In this document: piece by piece, positions 44,301 to 54,679 of the stretch | Layout: each line of letters begins with the position of its first letter | Position numbering within the stretch: the first letter of the stretch is position 1 | From: Thunnus maccoyii | Taxonomy: Eukaryota; Chordata; Actinopteri; Scombriformes; Scombridae | Assembly (NCBI RefSeq): GCF_910596095.1 | Contig: NC_056533.1 | Span: 4,277,501-4,341,500 of the forward strand | DNA: 64,000 nucleotides | Direction: 5' to 3' | Made by a program: the position numbers and the translations under genes | The notes under the pieces: generated by a model | What the model was told of the DNA's origin: nothing | Databases searched by the model: none | The model's input: only the letters and a program-made list of their open reading frames with translations

Positions 44301-45635
44301 GTCATGTGTGGCACGGTATTTAATGCAAACTCCATCTGACATGCAGACGAAAACATTCAAAGTCAAAATGTCATATATTTAGAAGAATAGACTGTTGCAG
44401 TGTTGAAAACAGTCGGGAATTAGTTTGCAGTCAGTTCTGACTGAGACACAAAGGTGGCGTCGATGCAAGTTTCACTCTCTAATTTCAACTTCGTCATCTT
44501 TTCAAAAAATATTTATAAATATTTAAAAATTATCAGGCTGCTTACAAGTAACATGTAAATGATCCTTGTTGAATGCCTGATCGGATGAGAGTCAAATGTG
44601 TCGAATTGTGACACGTATGAATTTAAAACAAATTAATTTCTCAGACTGGGCTTTTTCACGTGCTGCAGGCGACACTTCCCCCCGACTCTCCGATGCACCG
44701 TTTTAGAAATTAATTAAAAATATAGAACCGCAAAGAATTCAATCCAAAAGTTCATGTAAATGTTAAAAAACATCTAAGCTATCAAATCCGACTGTTAAAA
44801 TCTATTTGATCCTTTTGCATTTTTAAGAAAATGTCCTTTTTTCTCAGCGACCTTCACAGACAGCAGCGAGTCTTGTGAAGCAAAACAAACTTTACCAGTT
44901 GATACCAGTCGAACAAGCTGTAGCAGACTATATGTAACCGCCTTATGATAAAGATGCATTTCTGGATGATTTAACCCAGTTACTGTCATTGCTGCTGATA
45001 TTATAGATTTTTAATTATATTAAAATCCTTCTCATATACGACAACAAAGATGGCGCGTAATACTGGCACGGGCCAGACTGCATACGTGTACATTGCTGTT
45101 ATTTTGGAATATTTTCCCCATGTAATTACATTTCATAACCTTCTGGAAAATACTAGTAAATAATCAATAATAAAACTATTCATGGTGGAAACTGAATACA
45201 GTCTGTAGCCAATCACTAGCCTATATCTCCTCTTATAGCCGAAGGACCACCCAGCACTCATTTTCAGAGGTTTATGTAACATGCACAGTGAAATAACAGA
45301 CATTAACCTCTCAAAACTTTCACTTTCAGACTAATTTATCATGTTTTGGGGTGAACGGATAGGCTAGTGAAAGACTACCCACAAGTTATCAGCGAAACTC
45401 GGACACAGAAGGAAAGTTGAAGGGAAGTAAAACCAACCTCTAACATCCAGGTGGCAACTATTTTCCTCATTTTGGGTACTATTTCTTTCTGAACACACTT
45501 GAAGTAGTTAGGCGACGGTAGGTAGTTTTCCTCTGCCTTCAGCATGGTGTGTAGGACTCGGTCGTTGAGCAGGTTGACGTCCTGGTAGGCTCTCCTGATG
45601 GAGTCCACCTCGCAGCACAGCAGCTGGTCCTCCAT
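41237..45635 (-). CDS. ccnd1: Cyclin D1 (5 coding exons)
   Basis: The coding sequence on the minus strand joins 45635-45438, 44090-43875, 43006-42847, 41650-41502 and 41392-41237. Exon sizes are 198, 216, 160, 149 and 156 nt (292 aa; human 295), and the first four sizes equal those of mammalian CCND1. Visible features are the RB-binding LxCxE motif (LLCCE, residues 5-9), the cyclin box from about residue 56 (MRKIVATWM hydrophobic patch, Lys112 in ASKMKET), the second cyclin fold (about 155-255), and the C-terminal degron TPTDVRD with Thr283 equivalent to human Thr286. The protein is the mitogen-induced subunit of CDK4/6 that phosphorylates RB family proteins in the nucleus; phosphorylation of the C-terminal Thr by GSK3-beta drives export and ubiquitination in mammals. 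The [15 protein letters not shown] tail and the lto1 neighbour argue for D1, not D2 or D3. The glutamate run before the degron in mammals is almost absent here. Confidence 0.98.
41502..41650 (-). CDS. ccnd1: ccnd1 coding exon 4
   Basis: The acceptor is CATTTCTGCAG. It encodes residues 192-241 ([30 protein letters not shown]). It ends in the Pro241 codon CCG immediately followed by GTATGC, so the last exonic base is the same G that is polymorphic in human CCND1 (G870A). The length is 149 nt. Confidence 0.97.
41768..42337. mobile_element. Terminal-inverted-repeat element in ccnd1 intron 3 (hAT-like)
   Basis: The left end, TGTTTCCCCTAGATTTTC then CAGGCCTGG, is mirrored at the right end (reverse complement TGTTTCCCTTATAATTGTA then CAGGCCTGG). 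TGTTTCCC ends are typical of some hAT groups. A target duplication was not evident. It makes up almost half of intron 3 (41651-42846). Confidence 0.65.
42847..43006 (-). CDS. ccnd1: ccnd1 coding exon 3
   Basis: The acceptor is GTCCACAG and the donor is GTAGGA. It encodes residues 139-191 and the first base of codon 192 ([38 protein letters not shown]). The length of 160 nt equals the mammalian exon. Confidence 0.97.
43875..44090 (-). CDS. ccnd1: ccnd1 coding exon 2
   Basis: The acceptor is CACCTCCCAG and the donor is GTAATT. It encodes residues 67-138 ([41 protein letters not shown]), the core of the N-terminal cyclin box including CDK-contact Lys112. The length of 216 nt equals the mammalian exon. 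Confidence 0.97.
45438..45635 (-). CDS. ccnd1: ccnd1 coding exon 1
   Basis: The start ATG is at 45635-45633. The exon encodes residues 1-66 ([10 protein letters not shown] through ATWMLE), with the LxCxE motif and the first cyclin-box helix, and ends at a GTTGGT donor. The length of 198 nt equals the mammalian exon. Confidence 0.97.
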
Positions 45636-45990
45636 AGTACTTCTGCTATTAAAATTATTATCACCGTCGGAATAACCTGTGAGTACTGCCCTGGTAAAAT
45701 GTCACTATATTGTAGGGAGAACAGACTAACAGCAGACAGAAGGCTAATAGTCGGGTGATTTTAAATCTCTTTCTTCTTGCTGGGCTGCTGCTGCTGCGTG
45801 CTGCTGCTCCTCTGGTGTGCGCGAGCCCTCTGAAGAACAGACCGCTTCCCCCTGCGAGACAAAAACCCCTGCCTCGCGCTCACTGTCCGCGCACACGCAC
45901 GGGCACGCACACAAACACACACACACACAGAAGTTTATCAGCGAGCACGCTCTGAGGAGGAGGGAGAGGTGGTGGGGTGGGTGCGCGCGG

Positions 45991-45998
45991 TGACGTCA
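45991..45998 (-). promoter_or_regulatory. ccnd1: CRE (TGACGTCA), ccnd1 promoter
   Basis: A perfect palindromic CREB/ATF site 356 bp upstream of the ATG. In human CCND1 a near-consensus CRE sits about 50 bp upstream of the transcription start and mediates CREB/ATF2 input. Flanks CTTAACAACAG and CAC are shared with the human promoter as recalled. Confidence 0.75.
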
Positions 45999-46022
45999 GC
46001 TGTTGTTAAGAGGGGGGGGGGG

Positions 46023-46030
46023 GATCAAAG
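46023..46030 (-). promoter_or_regulatory. ccnd1: TCF/LEF site, ccnd1 promoter
   Basis: CTTTGATC on the minus strand, the same octamer described as the beta-catenin/TCF response site of human CCND1. It is separated from the CRE block by a poly(C) tract. Wnt responsiveness is inferred. Confidence 0.65.
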
Positions 46031-46100
46031 AGACAGGCAGACTGCTAGGGAGAGCGCGAGGAGGGGATTCTATTAGCCTATATACATATGGAGGGGGGTT

Positions 46101-46122
46101 GGGGGGGGGGGGGGGGGGGGGG
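46101..46122 (+). repeat. Poly(G) tract upstream of ccnd1
   Basis: 22 consecutive G residues preceded by a further G6 at 46093-46098. It lies about 470 bp upstream of the ccnd1 ATG, in a region with many other G runs (46012-46023, 46195-46215). Run length may be subject to sequencing error. Confidence 0.85.
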
Positions 46123-46277
46123 ACTCGGCCTCGGCTCCCTCCTCCTATAGCCTAGCTTCTGAGGAGGAGGTGGGAGGTCCAGGGCTGAGTCTGGGGGGGA
46201 GGGAGGTGGTGGGGGGCTGGCGGCTTAGCGTCGGTAGGGGGCGATAACGACTTTCGCCCCTTCTTCCTCTTCCCCTC

Positions 46278-46311
46278 TTTCATTGAGTCTCAGTGGAGAG
46301 ACTCAATGAAA
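46278..46311. repeat. Perfect 14-bp hairpin, distal ccnd1 promoter
   Basis: TTTCATTGAGTCTC (46278-46291) and its exact reverse complement GAGACTCAATGAAA (46298-46311) flank the 6-nt loop AGTGGA. Each arm contains TGAGTC, six of seven bases of an AP-1 site. It lies at the upstream edge of the CpG-rich region. Confidence 0.85.
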
Positions 46312-46966
46312 ACAGCAGCTCTCTCACCAAACTGTGCTGAGCATGAGGTGAGCACATGGGACAATAGTGCAGTCTCAAACACACAGTGCTGCTTTATTTA
46401 TTTCCATTTATTCGTTCTCCAAATAACACAGGGGATAGGATTTCATTGAAGTGTGTTATAACAGGTTAGACCACCTGCAGATCTGTTAGAAAGCATGGTT
46501 ACACTTAACAACTCATTATTTCTACCTGTAAAATAGGCTTTCTGTGGTGTAACACTAGGAAATAACTCAATTAGAAAATCGAAGTCACTACTGTAAACAT
46601 AAATTGTTAACCACTGTAAGCTACTTGTGGACAATACGGTTAAGTTAACAAGACAAACTCATGTGGCTTAATCACAAATTCAGAATTTGAACAAAGGAGA
46701 CTCTGGGTGTTGTCTGTTTGAGGACTGGTGACAGTTTAACTTTATATGAGATGAATGAATGAATTGATTATTTAATCGATTACTAATTTAAATGAGTAAT
46801 GGTAAATATTTAAATTTGCGGTTTGTTGGTTGAAGTTGAGTTTAACATCATTTTGCTTCAGTAAAGCCAGCCGAATGATGAGTTCATATTACACAGTGCA
46901 TAAGAGAAGCTGTTTAGAATGAAGTAATACTTCAGTGCAAATACTAAAGTTTAAAGACTTTCTCTA

Positions 46967-46983
46967 ACACACACACACACACT

Positions 46984-47009
<26 letters not shown>
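46967..47009 (+). repeat. (CA)n microsatellite with one CTCA interruption
   Basis: About 21 CA units interrupted by ACTCA at 46981. Confidence 0.9.
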
Positions 47010-47014
<5 letters not shown>

Positions 47015-48719
47015 GAGGAGACTGGTGTTGCACCAATGAGAGGAATTGCTGTTACTAGGCAGATGTCGGCGTAACTTTTCATGTGGGGAAAAGTTCAGTG
47101 CACTGGAAAAGTTCACAATGTTATTGATAACCCTATCAAAGTCCCTTGACGTAGTACAGTCTTTCAAATAATCAACACAGGCCTTTTCCTTTGACAGCAT
47201 GTACATCTCTGCTGCTTTATTCACACACAGCGAGAAAACCATTCAGCAAGACTGTGGAGAGGACAAATCAATGAAGCCAGCAGGAGCCATGTATACTGAT
47301 ATTTACAACTTGATACAAAGTATATCACTCAGGTTCTGTCATTAGACATGTATTTAGTTTCTCGAGTTAAAACCAGACTAGAGCATTTAGTGTTAAATTG
47401 TGCACATTTTAATCTAGTTTCAATATGAATTGGAGCTTTTCACATTCCTGGAATTCCTCTCTGGGCTATTGGGCGGACTACCGTAATGCCTGAAGAGGGT
47501 TACACCTCTGAGGACAGAGCCTGGAGTCACATCAGCACACATCCCCACTCTGTTGTTATTGTGAAAGATCAAGAATACAATATGATTCTGCTATGAAAAA
47601 TATGTACTTACCATGAAATGAAATATTCAGCTGAGTTGTAAAGTTGCTGATTTTTTCAAACTTTATTTACTTCCTAAGTACTCGCCTTCAATTTCCCTTT
47701 ATGCTTAGATAACTACCATTTATTTATAACTTATTGGCCATTTAAATATTTCCAATACTTGTGGTTACATAAGTAAAAAGGCAATTTCATTTATGTTTTC
47801 CCTCTTACAACTGAACCCTCCACCAATTCAATATTATCAAAATAATAGTAACACAAAATAATATAACATAATGAACGACTGGAGCTTATTTATCACCATC
47901 TTTTAATTGCCTACTATAACAAATCTTTAAATACTTGGGTATTTTATTTATAGCACAAGCACAGAATGAAGCCTCTTGGGAAACTTTTGCTACACTTTTT
48001 AATCTTATTTCATTATTTGACACTTTGGCAAATGGCATCATGTTGGAAATGAAAACATATACCCTGCTGACAAAGAAAGTTAGAAAAACTGAAAACTAGC
48101 AGTTATTCCAGTCAGCTTCATTTGCCTCAGATATGACTTTTCTCAATGGCATGTTCTGTCCTCTCAAGCAGATAGAGAGTTTCTGTGGGAAACAAAGGGA
48201 GCTGGAGCATGTGACTTTTGCAGGGAGGCTCTTCTAGCAGCTTTATGGTAACAGGGAGAGGAAGTGTTTAAAGGGACAGCAGAGAGCTGAAGTGAAACCA
48301 GCAGGGAACAGACTGGTTCAGACTACTGATCACACCACCACAGAGCCCGCGGCTGGAAAATAAATGATATGTCAAGGCTGCGATTTACCACATCAAGGCC
48401 ATTGCTTTTTGCCCTGGTTTTCTTTCACTTACAGTGCCATGTGACTGCTCTGTGCCCTCATTTTCATCACCTCTTCAAAACATTCAAACTGATTTCAGCC
48501 ACTTGTTGAATGTACATAACTACCTTGGTTCAGCCTGATACATGAATATAAAGTTGATTTTGTCAACTTTATTAAATCAGGTAAGAATGAAGGGTAATCA
48601 CAGTGCAGTTGGTTAAATAAATGTGGCTGTACAAGTTATATAAAAATATATAATATACATTTTATAACTGCCCAAGAAAAGAGAAGAAAAGGGGAACAAG
48701 ACGGTCTCAGTGAGGCTGT

Positions 48720-48945
48720 AGCCTACTTATACAGCTGTGAGCTAAATGCTAACATGAACGTGCTAACATTCTCTCATGACAACAGTGACATGCTGGTGCA
48801 TTGCACGTATGTTGTTTACAATGGTCACCATGATAGTTTAGCATGTTAGCATGATAGCATTCGTTTATTAACGCTAAACAAATAGTACAGCTGAGTCTGA
48901 CAGGAATGTCCTTAATTTTTATTTGGTCACAAACCAAATTTTGAA
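48720..48945. repeat. Teleost interspersed repeat (TTAGCATGCTAACA type), copy 2
   Basis: It contains GAGCTAAATGCTAACATGAA, TAGCATGTTAGCATGATAGC, AGTACAGCTGAGTCTGACAG and TTATTTGGTCACAAACCAAA, in the order I recall for a common teleost repeat. Confidence 0.65.
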
Positions 48946-49459
48946 GTGGTGGACCCCACCACTAGTGTTGCTAAAAAGCTTATCTCTTTACTGCAGTTAT
49001 AATCACCTGAATAAAATAATCCGATTATTAGTATTTTGAATTTACAGCTCTTAACCATTATGCTTCAGAAAAGGACTATAAAAACATGTGACATGCACAT
49101 TTTTTATGTCTTTGCAAGCATTCTTTTCCAGCTAATACTTCACTTAATGGATGATTTAAGAGTTAATACCTCACTTAGGAATTTAAGTTTCCTACCAGAT
49201 GACATTGCAGTTATCACAATATGAGTTTCACTTTGACTGCACAGATAAAAGGTCTCTATGGACCAGTAAACACACTTTTCACATGGTCCCATAGTTCACT
49301 TTCTGTCTCCATGTTTGTTACATAGTTTTCTGAATGAGAATGTCAAATTACAACAGCATCATTTGATGCCATCAATTTCATTCATTTACTTTGTCTCAAC
49401 CATTCATTCATTCATTCAATTTCCCAGTCTTGTCTTTCATTCATTCAGTGGTTTGTCTG

Positions 49460-49462
<3 letters not shown>

Positions 49463-49498
<36 letters not shown>

Positions 49499-49508
49499 CG
49501 TGCGTGCT
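49463..49508 (+). repeat. (TG)16 then (CGTG)n microsatellite
   Basis: TG units followed by GCGTGCGTGCGTGC. Confidence 0.9.
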
Positions 49509-49848
49509 CACTCATCTCACCCTCCTCAGACCCTCCCCCAAACTATTTGCAACCCCTGCTCCCCAATTTTACTTTATTTTGTGCACTTTCTAAACCATGG
49601 TCACTGAATGTTTTTGCCATTAACTGTGTCTAAGCCAATTTTTTTTTGTTCATTACACACACACCACTAATTTATTCACTCACACATAACATATAAAAGT
49701 GTTGTTTGACACCAAAGCCTTCAGACTGTAGTATGAATGCCTGGCATACCTGCCTGTGCCAGCTACGAGGTAATAGTTGTCCGTGACGTGTGTGTATGTG
49801 TCATTTCTTCTACTTTTTTGTGCTTAGATGTGTTCTTTAACCACAGAA

Positions 49849-49880
<32 letters not shown>

Positions 49881-49883
49881 AAG
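49849..49883 (+). repeat. (GT)n(GA)n compound microsatellite
   Basis: About ten GT units followed by seven GA units. Confidence 0.88.
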
Positions 49884-50108
49884 AGGACACGGCATACTGA
49901 CTTTCCGATCTTTGGATATTTTTGCCACATGGAAATATTCCAGGCTGTTGTCCTGCCTTCAGCCAACCACAAACTTAAATACCTAAAAGCAATGCTGTGT
50001 GTGAGTTTGCAGGGGTGTTGAAGTGACATTTGTCTTCATCCTCATTGTACGTCTTGCTTTGAAGTCCTGATGCCTCTTCATATTCTAAATATGACCTCCA
50101 ACAGCACA

Positions 50109-50111
<3 letters not shown>

Positions 50112-50157
<46 letters not shown>
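50112..50157 (+). repeat. (CA)23 microsatellite
   Basis: 46 bp of CA. Confidence 0.92.
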
Positions 50158-50158
<1 letters not shown>

Positions 50159-50468
50159 GAGTATCTGTGTGAGGGCTTCCCTTCCTCCAGCCATCATCCA
50201 GAGGGGACTGAGTGAAAGAGAGAAGGCAGAGAAAGAGGGTTTTTCCCTGTGAATGAAGCTCCTTTCTCAGCTGAGGGCAGGTCCACAATGACCCTGCAAA
50301 GATGGATAGGGAGATTGTCCTGTGAAGTGATCCGCGAACACAGATAGGCGGGGGTCAAACTGGGCATGTGTGTGTGTGTGTCCTGCACCACAACTGACCT
50401 AACAGCACCTCTGTTCTGGCTAGATGGGTGGGTACTCGGGGGCCATGTAGGGCCAAGGGCAAGGATAA

Positions 50469-50482
50469 GGGGGGGGGGGGGG
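50469..50482 (+). repeat. G14 homopolymer
   Basis: Fourteen consecutive G residues in a G-rich stretch (50425-50535). Confidence 0.88.
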
Positions 50483-50551
50483 AATCCGGCACAATGGGTC
50501 AGTGGGAGCTTGGGAGGGGGTTGGGGTGGGTTGGAATGCATGCATGCCATA

Positions 50552-50583
50552 TCACACACACACACACACACACATACACACAA
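50552..50583 (+). repeat. (CA)n microsatellite
   Basis: About 16 units with one CATACA interruption. Confidence 0.9.
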
Positions 50584-51899
50584 CTTGAGTCTACAGGCTG
50601 CTACTTTGACAAGTATCTGTGAATGAGGCTCGTGCTAACTACTTCCAGGCTTTGACCAGTTAATATTTGTTATACAGTATGCTGAGGAGTTTCAAAGTGG
50701 CTGAACAGAAGTGGAAAATGTGTGGCGTTTGAAATAGTAACACAATATGTGACAGTTTTATCGAGCTAATGTGTAACCTCTTTACTCATGCATCACTAAA
50801 AGACGCTATGTTATGCTAACGAAAAACATAACCTAACATGGGGCCATTTCAAGTTACAAATTTCATACCTGTGCTCAAACACCAGGCATCAGGTAGCTCT
50901 TCCTCTGTTTTGACAAACAGGAAGTGATACATTTTGTGTTTCCTGTTTGTTTGGATTAAATAAAAGAACTGGATAGTTAGCATGGCTGATCAAGATACAA
51001 GATACAGGAAATACAAGAAAGTTTTGTCCATTTTTGCACATGAAAGTAACTTGACTTTGATCCAGAACCCTTAAAGTTAACAATGGCTAAGGGCCATGTC
51101 ACAGCATTTAGCTCATTTGAATGTGAACATGGCGATTAGTGGGTCTGCTCACTGTGCCAATGCAAATTCATGTAAGAGTTTTGTGTAGTTAGACATGGAA
51201 ATGCACACCGTCAACTAAAAGTAAAGCTGCTTTGCATAGTTGATCTTTTAAAGGGAGATTGTCCTGATGAGTCCAAAAGAAAAAAGGTATCATTTCATGG
51301 CATTCAATATATATTTCTTTTAGTCAGTCCCAACGAAGGACTATTAGATGCCTTTAGTACAGAGAGCTACAACAACTACCTCACTTCTGCATTAGCATCT
51401 GTTCTGCTAGCTTCCTGTTCTCAGTGTATTTTGCCACAGAGAGTTTCTTTGTCCGTCAGAAAGCTAAGGCATGTCCTGGATTTTCTGTCCTTATTTTAAG
51501 CTAAAAACATGGTTTACTGAATGGTAAGGTGAATACTTGAGTTTTTAAGAGCAACAATTATTTGGTTCTCTCTCTCAAGAGAGTCAAGTGAAACTGTAAC
51601 TTTCAGGTCCTATACCAGAAGTAAGAAAACCTGATTCAGCTACACACTGACATTTAGTGGCTTTTAGTTCCCACAAGCCCAAGACCTTTGCATTTTAAAC
51701 GTCACCAGCCCGAGAGGCTAAATCCAGTTGAGTGGTGAGTTATAAGAATAGACAGGGAGAGAGTTAAATGTCATTATGGGCTCATTATACTTTAAATGAA
51801 GTGCTTGTCACGTTGTTGAACTCCACCTGAAACCTCCTCCCACACACACCTTTCTGATGTCAGACGCATGGATGAGTTGCATCCGGCAATTTTTGCAAA

Positions 51900-52060
51900 C
51901 AGGTGTGCAGAGGGGAGAAAGTAGGTTAATTGTTGAACTTCTCTCTCAAGCTCTCCTTTCTCATTCTTCAACTACTTCCATCACTTTTCATTGGTATAAA
52001 TGAGTGCAACACCATCAATGAACCTGTGAGGAGCGACTGTCCAAAGGTGTGTACTGTTGT
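51900..52060 (+). repeat. Dispersed repeat family R2, copy 2
   Basis: AGGTGTGCAGAGGGGAGAAA and GAGTGCAACACCATCAATGA followed by a GAGGAGCGACTGTC block match 17187-17310 in order and orientation. Confidence 0.6.
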
Positions 52061-52387
52061 CTTCATTTTAATGATAATTGTGTTTCGTCTCTCTCTATGA
52101 CGGCTGGTGTAGGCACCAGATCGGCTCAGCCTGCCAGATCAGCTCAGGGTCCTGCGTTCACAGATGAAGTCACACATTATGATTGGCTATATGTCGGAAA
52201 GTGTATATGATTGGCTGTACATAGTAAAGTGTACGGATGCCGTGTGTTCATGCTGCCATTTAAATAGCAAATTTTGATTGTGTGATTGTGTAGAGACAGA
52301 GATTTACATCTAATAAAATGTAAATGCCAACTGCAACTTAACATGTAATTATTTCATATCTGTTTGTGTAGAGAGTGTAAGTTCACT

Positions 52388-52460
52388 ATATGTATATATG
52401 CTGTATATACACACACACAGATATATATATAATATATACAGTATATATGTGTGTGTGTTT
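52388..52460 (+). repeat. Compound AT/CA/GT microsatellite, partly palindromic
   Basis: TATATA, ACACACACAC, ATATATATAT and TATATGTGTGTGTG blocks follow each other. CTGTATATACACACACA and the later TATATGTGTGTGTG can pair with each other. Confidence 0.85.
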
Positions 52461-52919
52461 GCATAAATGTCTTGCTGCAGTCTGGGACTATTATTTATCA
52501 GAACAAATATCAATTCCAATATTTACATTTAAAAAATACATCTTACTATAGATATAGATATTTTAATAATAAAATACCAGATAGATATTTTAATGTAGAT
52601 TTTTAATATGTTTAAAGCAGACAGTGACCCATCCGTACACAAGATTTTTTTTATTTTTAAATTCTTTACTTAATTCTGTTCTAGGCATAAATGTACTGCT
52701 GCAGACGTGGACATGGGCTGCTCCATTATTTATTAGAAAAAGTACAACAACAAATTCCATGTACAACTCACAAATGGAATTCAGTAAGGCAAAAATACTG
52801 AAAAACTGTGACAAACCAGACAAACAGTACGGACCTTAGGGTTTGGTGCATGCAGTTGTATGAAGAATACACTCTGTGAGCCAAACAATTACTGTCAAAT
52901 AGTTTAATAATCCACTTAC

Positions 52920-53011
52920 TCAGACGTATGGAACGCTAATTCGAGCGCGAGCTCCACTTGGAATGTTTTGGCCGCGCACCACTTAGCGATAGCATGGATA
53001 CATGCTAGAAC
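52920..53011 (-). other. Exon-like island of unknown gene (92 nt)
   Basis: On the minus strand this segment follows an excellent acceptor (TTTGTTTGTTTTTCAG, 53027-53012) and precedes a strong donor (GTAAGTGG, from 52919). One frame is open throughout and reads VLACIHAIAKWCAAKTFQVE, then LALELAFHTSE. It holds eight CpG dinucleotides in 92 nt, far more than its surroundings. I do not recognise the peptide. It could be an exon of an unannotated coding or long non-coding transcript, or a fragment of a transposable-element gene. No partner exon was identified. Confidence 0.45.
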
Positions 53012-53027
53012 CTGAAAAACAAACAAA

Positions 53028-54679
53028 CATAACTCATGGCATTTTGTAAATGACAGTATTCTCAAGTTAGATTAGTCAGTTAATGTTAGCTAACATAGCT
53101 AACGTTATCTAACAAATGAAGACCACAAGGAAGTACGTCATCATTACTCTGCAGAACACACAGCTAGGACCCCAAACTGATCTGGTACTTACACCGGCTA
53201 TTCATCCTGCCTTTGAGTGTGGCCATTCGGAACAGCTATAAACATGAGTAATTCATATGAAGTGTTGCTGCAGGGATTACATCTAAAAATGTGCAAAAAA
53301 ATACATTAGAAGAAAGGGTAGGTGTCATGAAAAAGTTACAATGCCATATTATACACGTCACTTAATACATTTAATGAGAGACGTTGTTTTTTGAATGCTA
53401 AATTAATTGTTGTTCCACTTTGTTAAAGTCACAAAGCGCTTGAATTCTAATAGCAAGTGTTGTTGTAGATATGTATTCATCATAATATGGATAGTAAACC
53501 CCAGGAACACAGTTCACCTTTTCAGAAACGCTCATGAAAGAAATTGTCAATGAAAGATTGCATTGATTTACAAAAGCTAGTGGAACAGTGGCTAGCCCAG
53601 AGGAGACGTCAGTATTTCCACTGTCTGTAGCAATAAAAACATACCGGTAGTAGTAAATACCCATTTACCTCAGAATATGGAAAGAAAACCCCAGTATTAT
53701 GTTTACTGTAAACAGCTGGGAGCAACTGAGATCTGCAGGCTTCTTCATGTGCTCCCACTTATCAGACAGCTACAGCTAGAGCTATACTCATTTACTTCTC
53801 AATACTGACTCAAACCTCCAGCATCTACCTTAATGCAGATAAGGCACAGCGGGGGGTTGTGTGTGTGTTGTCTTATGTATGTGAGAGACAAAAGTGAGAT
53901 TTCATGTTTCCATGGGGTTTTCACCTGCATCTTCTCACAGTGTGTCTTTCCATCCTTATCTCTGTGTATTCGATAAATTGTCAACGTTGTTCTCATCTGT
54001 TTCAGATAGTGGGAATGTTTGCAGTGTTTGCAAAAGGTTAATGACCAGTCATGCCACCACCTCTTCATTATTCATTCTCCTCTTCATTATTTGAGTTCTT
54101 AAAAAGTACAGTAGTGCGTTTCATTATTCTTCTATTTATGGCTCCCACATACTGTATCTCCCAAGCACTGAGTAGATGTTAAATTGCTTTAAAGAGTTGT
54201 TAACCCTAAAAGAATTTCACCATTCTGGTTTCAGTGGGAATGTTTAGTGCCTCATGATTATCTAAATGCTATGACCTTTCAGTATCACAATCCAGTATGC
54301 AATAAATGTGCAGTTTCTCATGCATGTTGTTATGTAGGAAGGGTGGGGGTGCATATTGAGAGAGGGAGAGACTGAAACGTAACTTCATTTGATAATCATG
54401 TAATGTAATTGTCAGATTCCAGTGTATGGAGCTTCACTGCAGACTGGAGCCTCTGCTAACAGTACCAACCAGTCACATCAGCAGAAACACGTCAATGCAT
54501 CTTCTATATGAAAGTGAAAAAGACAGATAACAGGAAAAGTAACACTCTCACTACCTCTTGATATTTCTAGGCAGAAAGAAAGAAATCTCATGTGCACTGA
54601 CAAAAACACTTTTTGTTTTTGCAGCTCCAAACATGCAGTCTGTTGAGTCAGGGAGTTTTTCCACCTGGAAAATCAGTGC
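53028..54679. other. Non-coding; nothing recognised
   Basis: AT-rich DNA. The segments near 53461-53520 and 53640-53700 share an AATATGGA and AAACCCCAG pattern, suggesting a small degenerate duplication. No gene supported. Confidence 0.45.

Larger units (their letters stand above)
45636..46312 (-). promoter_or_regulatory. ccnd1: ccnd1 promoter, CpG-rich region and 5' UTR
   Basis: This is the GC- and CpG-rich stretch immediately upstream of the ccnd1 ATG, TATA-less as in mammals. Reading on the minus strand, a TCF/LEF-type CTTTGATC (46030-46023) is followed by a 12-nt C run, then CTTAACAACAG (about 46010-46000) and a perfect CRE TGACGTCA (45998-45991). This order and most of the intervening bases match the human CCND1 core promoter as I recall it. 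By analogy, transcription would start near 45940, leaving a 5' UTR of about 300 nt rich in GCTGCT-type and CA repeats. G tracts lie upstream at 46101-46122. Confidence 0.8.
46313..52919. other. Non-coding upstream flank of ccnd1; simple repeats
   Basis: AT-rich DNA with many CA/GT tracts and two dispersed repeat copies, listed separately. A 92-codon minus-strand ORF at 47242-46964 follows an acceptor-like CCTCTCCACAG but runs into a CA repeat and has no recognised homology, so it is not called a gene. Confidence 0.5.

Noticed and set aside
45744..45926. 60-codon ORF in the ccnd1 5' region that could be an upstream ORF
   Set aside because: Its first codon is GTG within a GT repeat, not ATG, so there is no support for translation.
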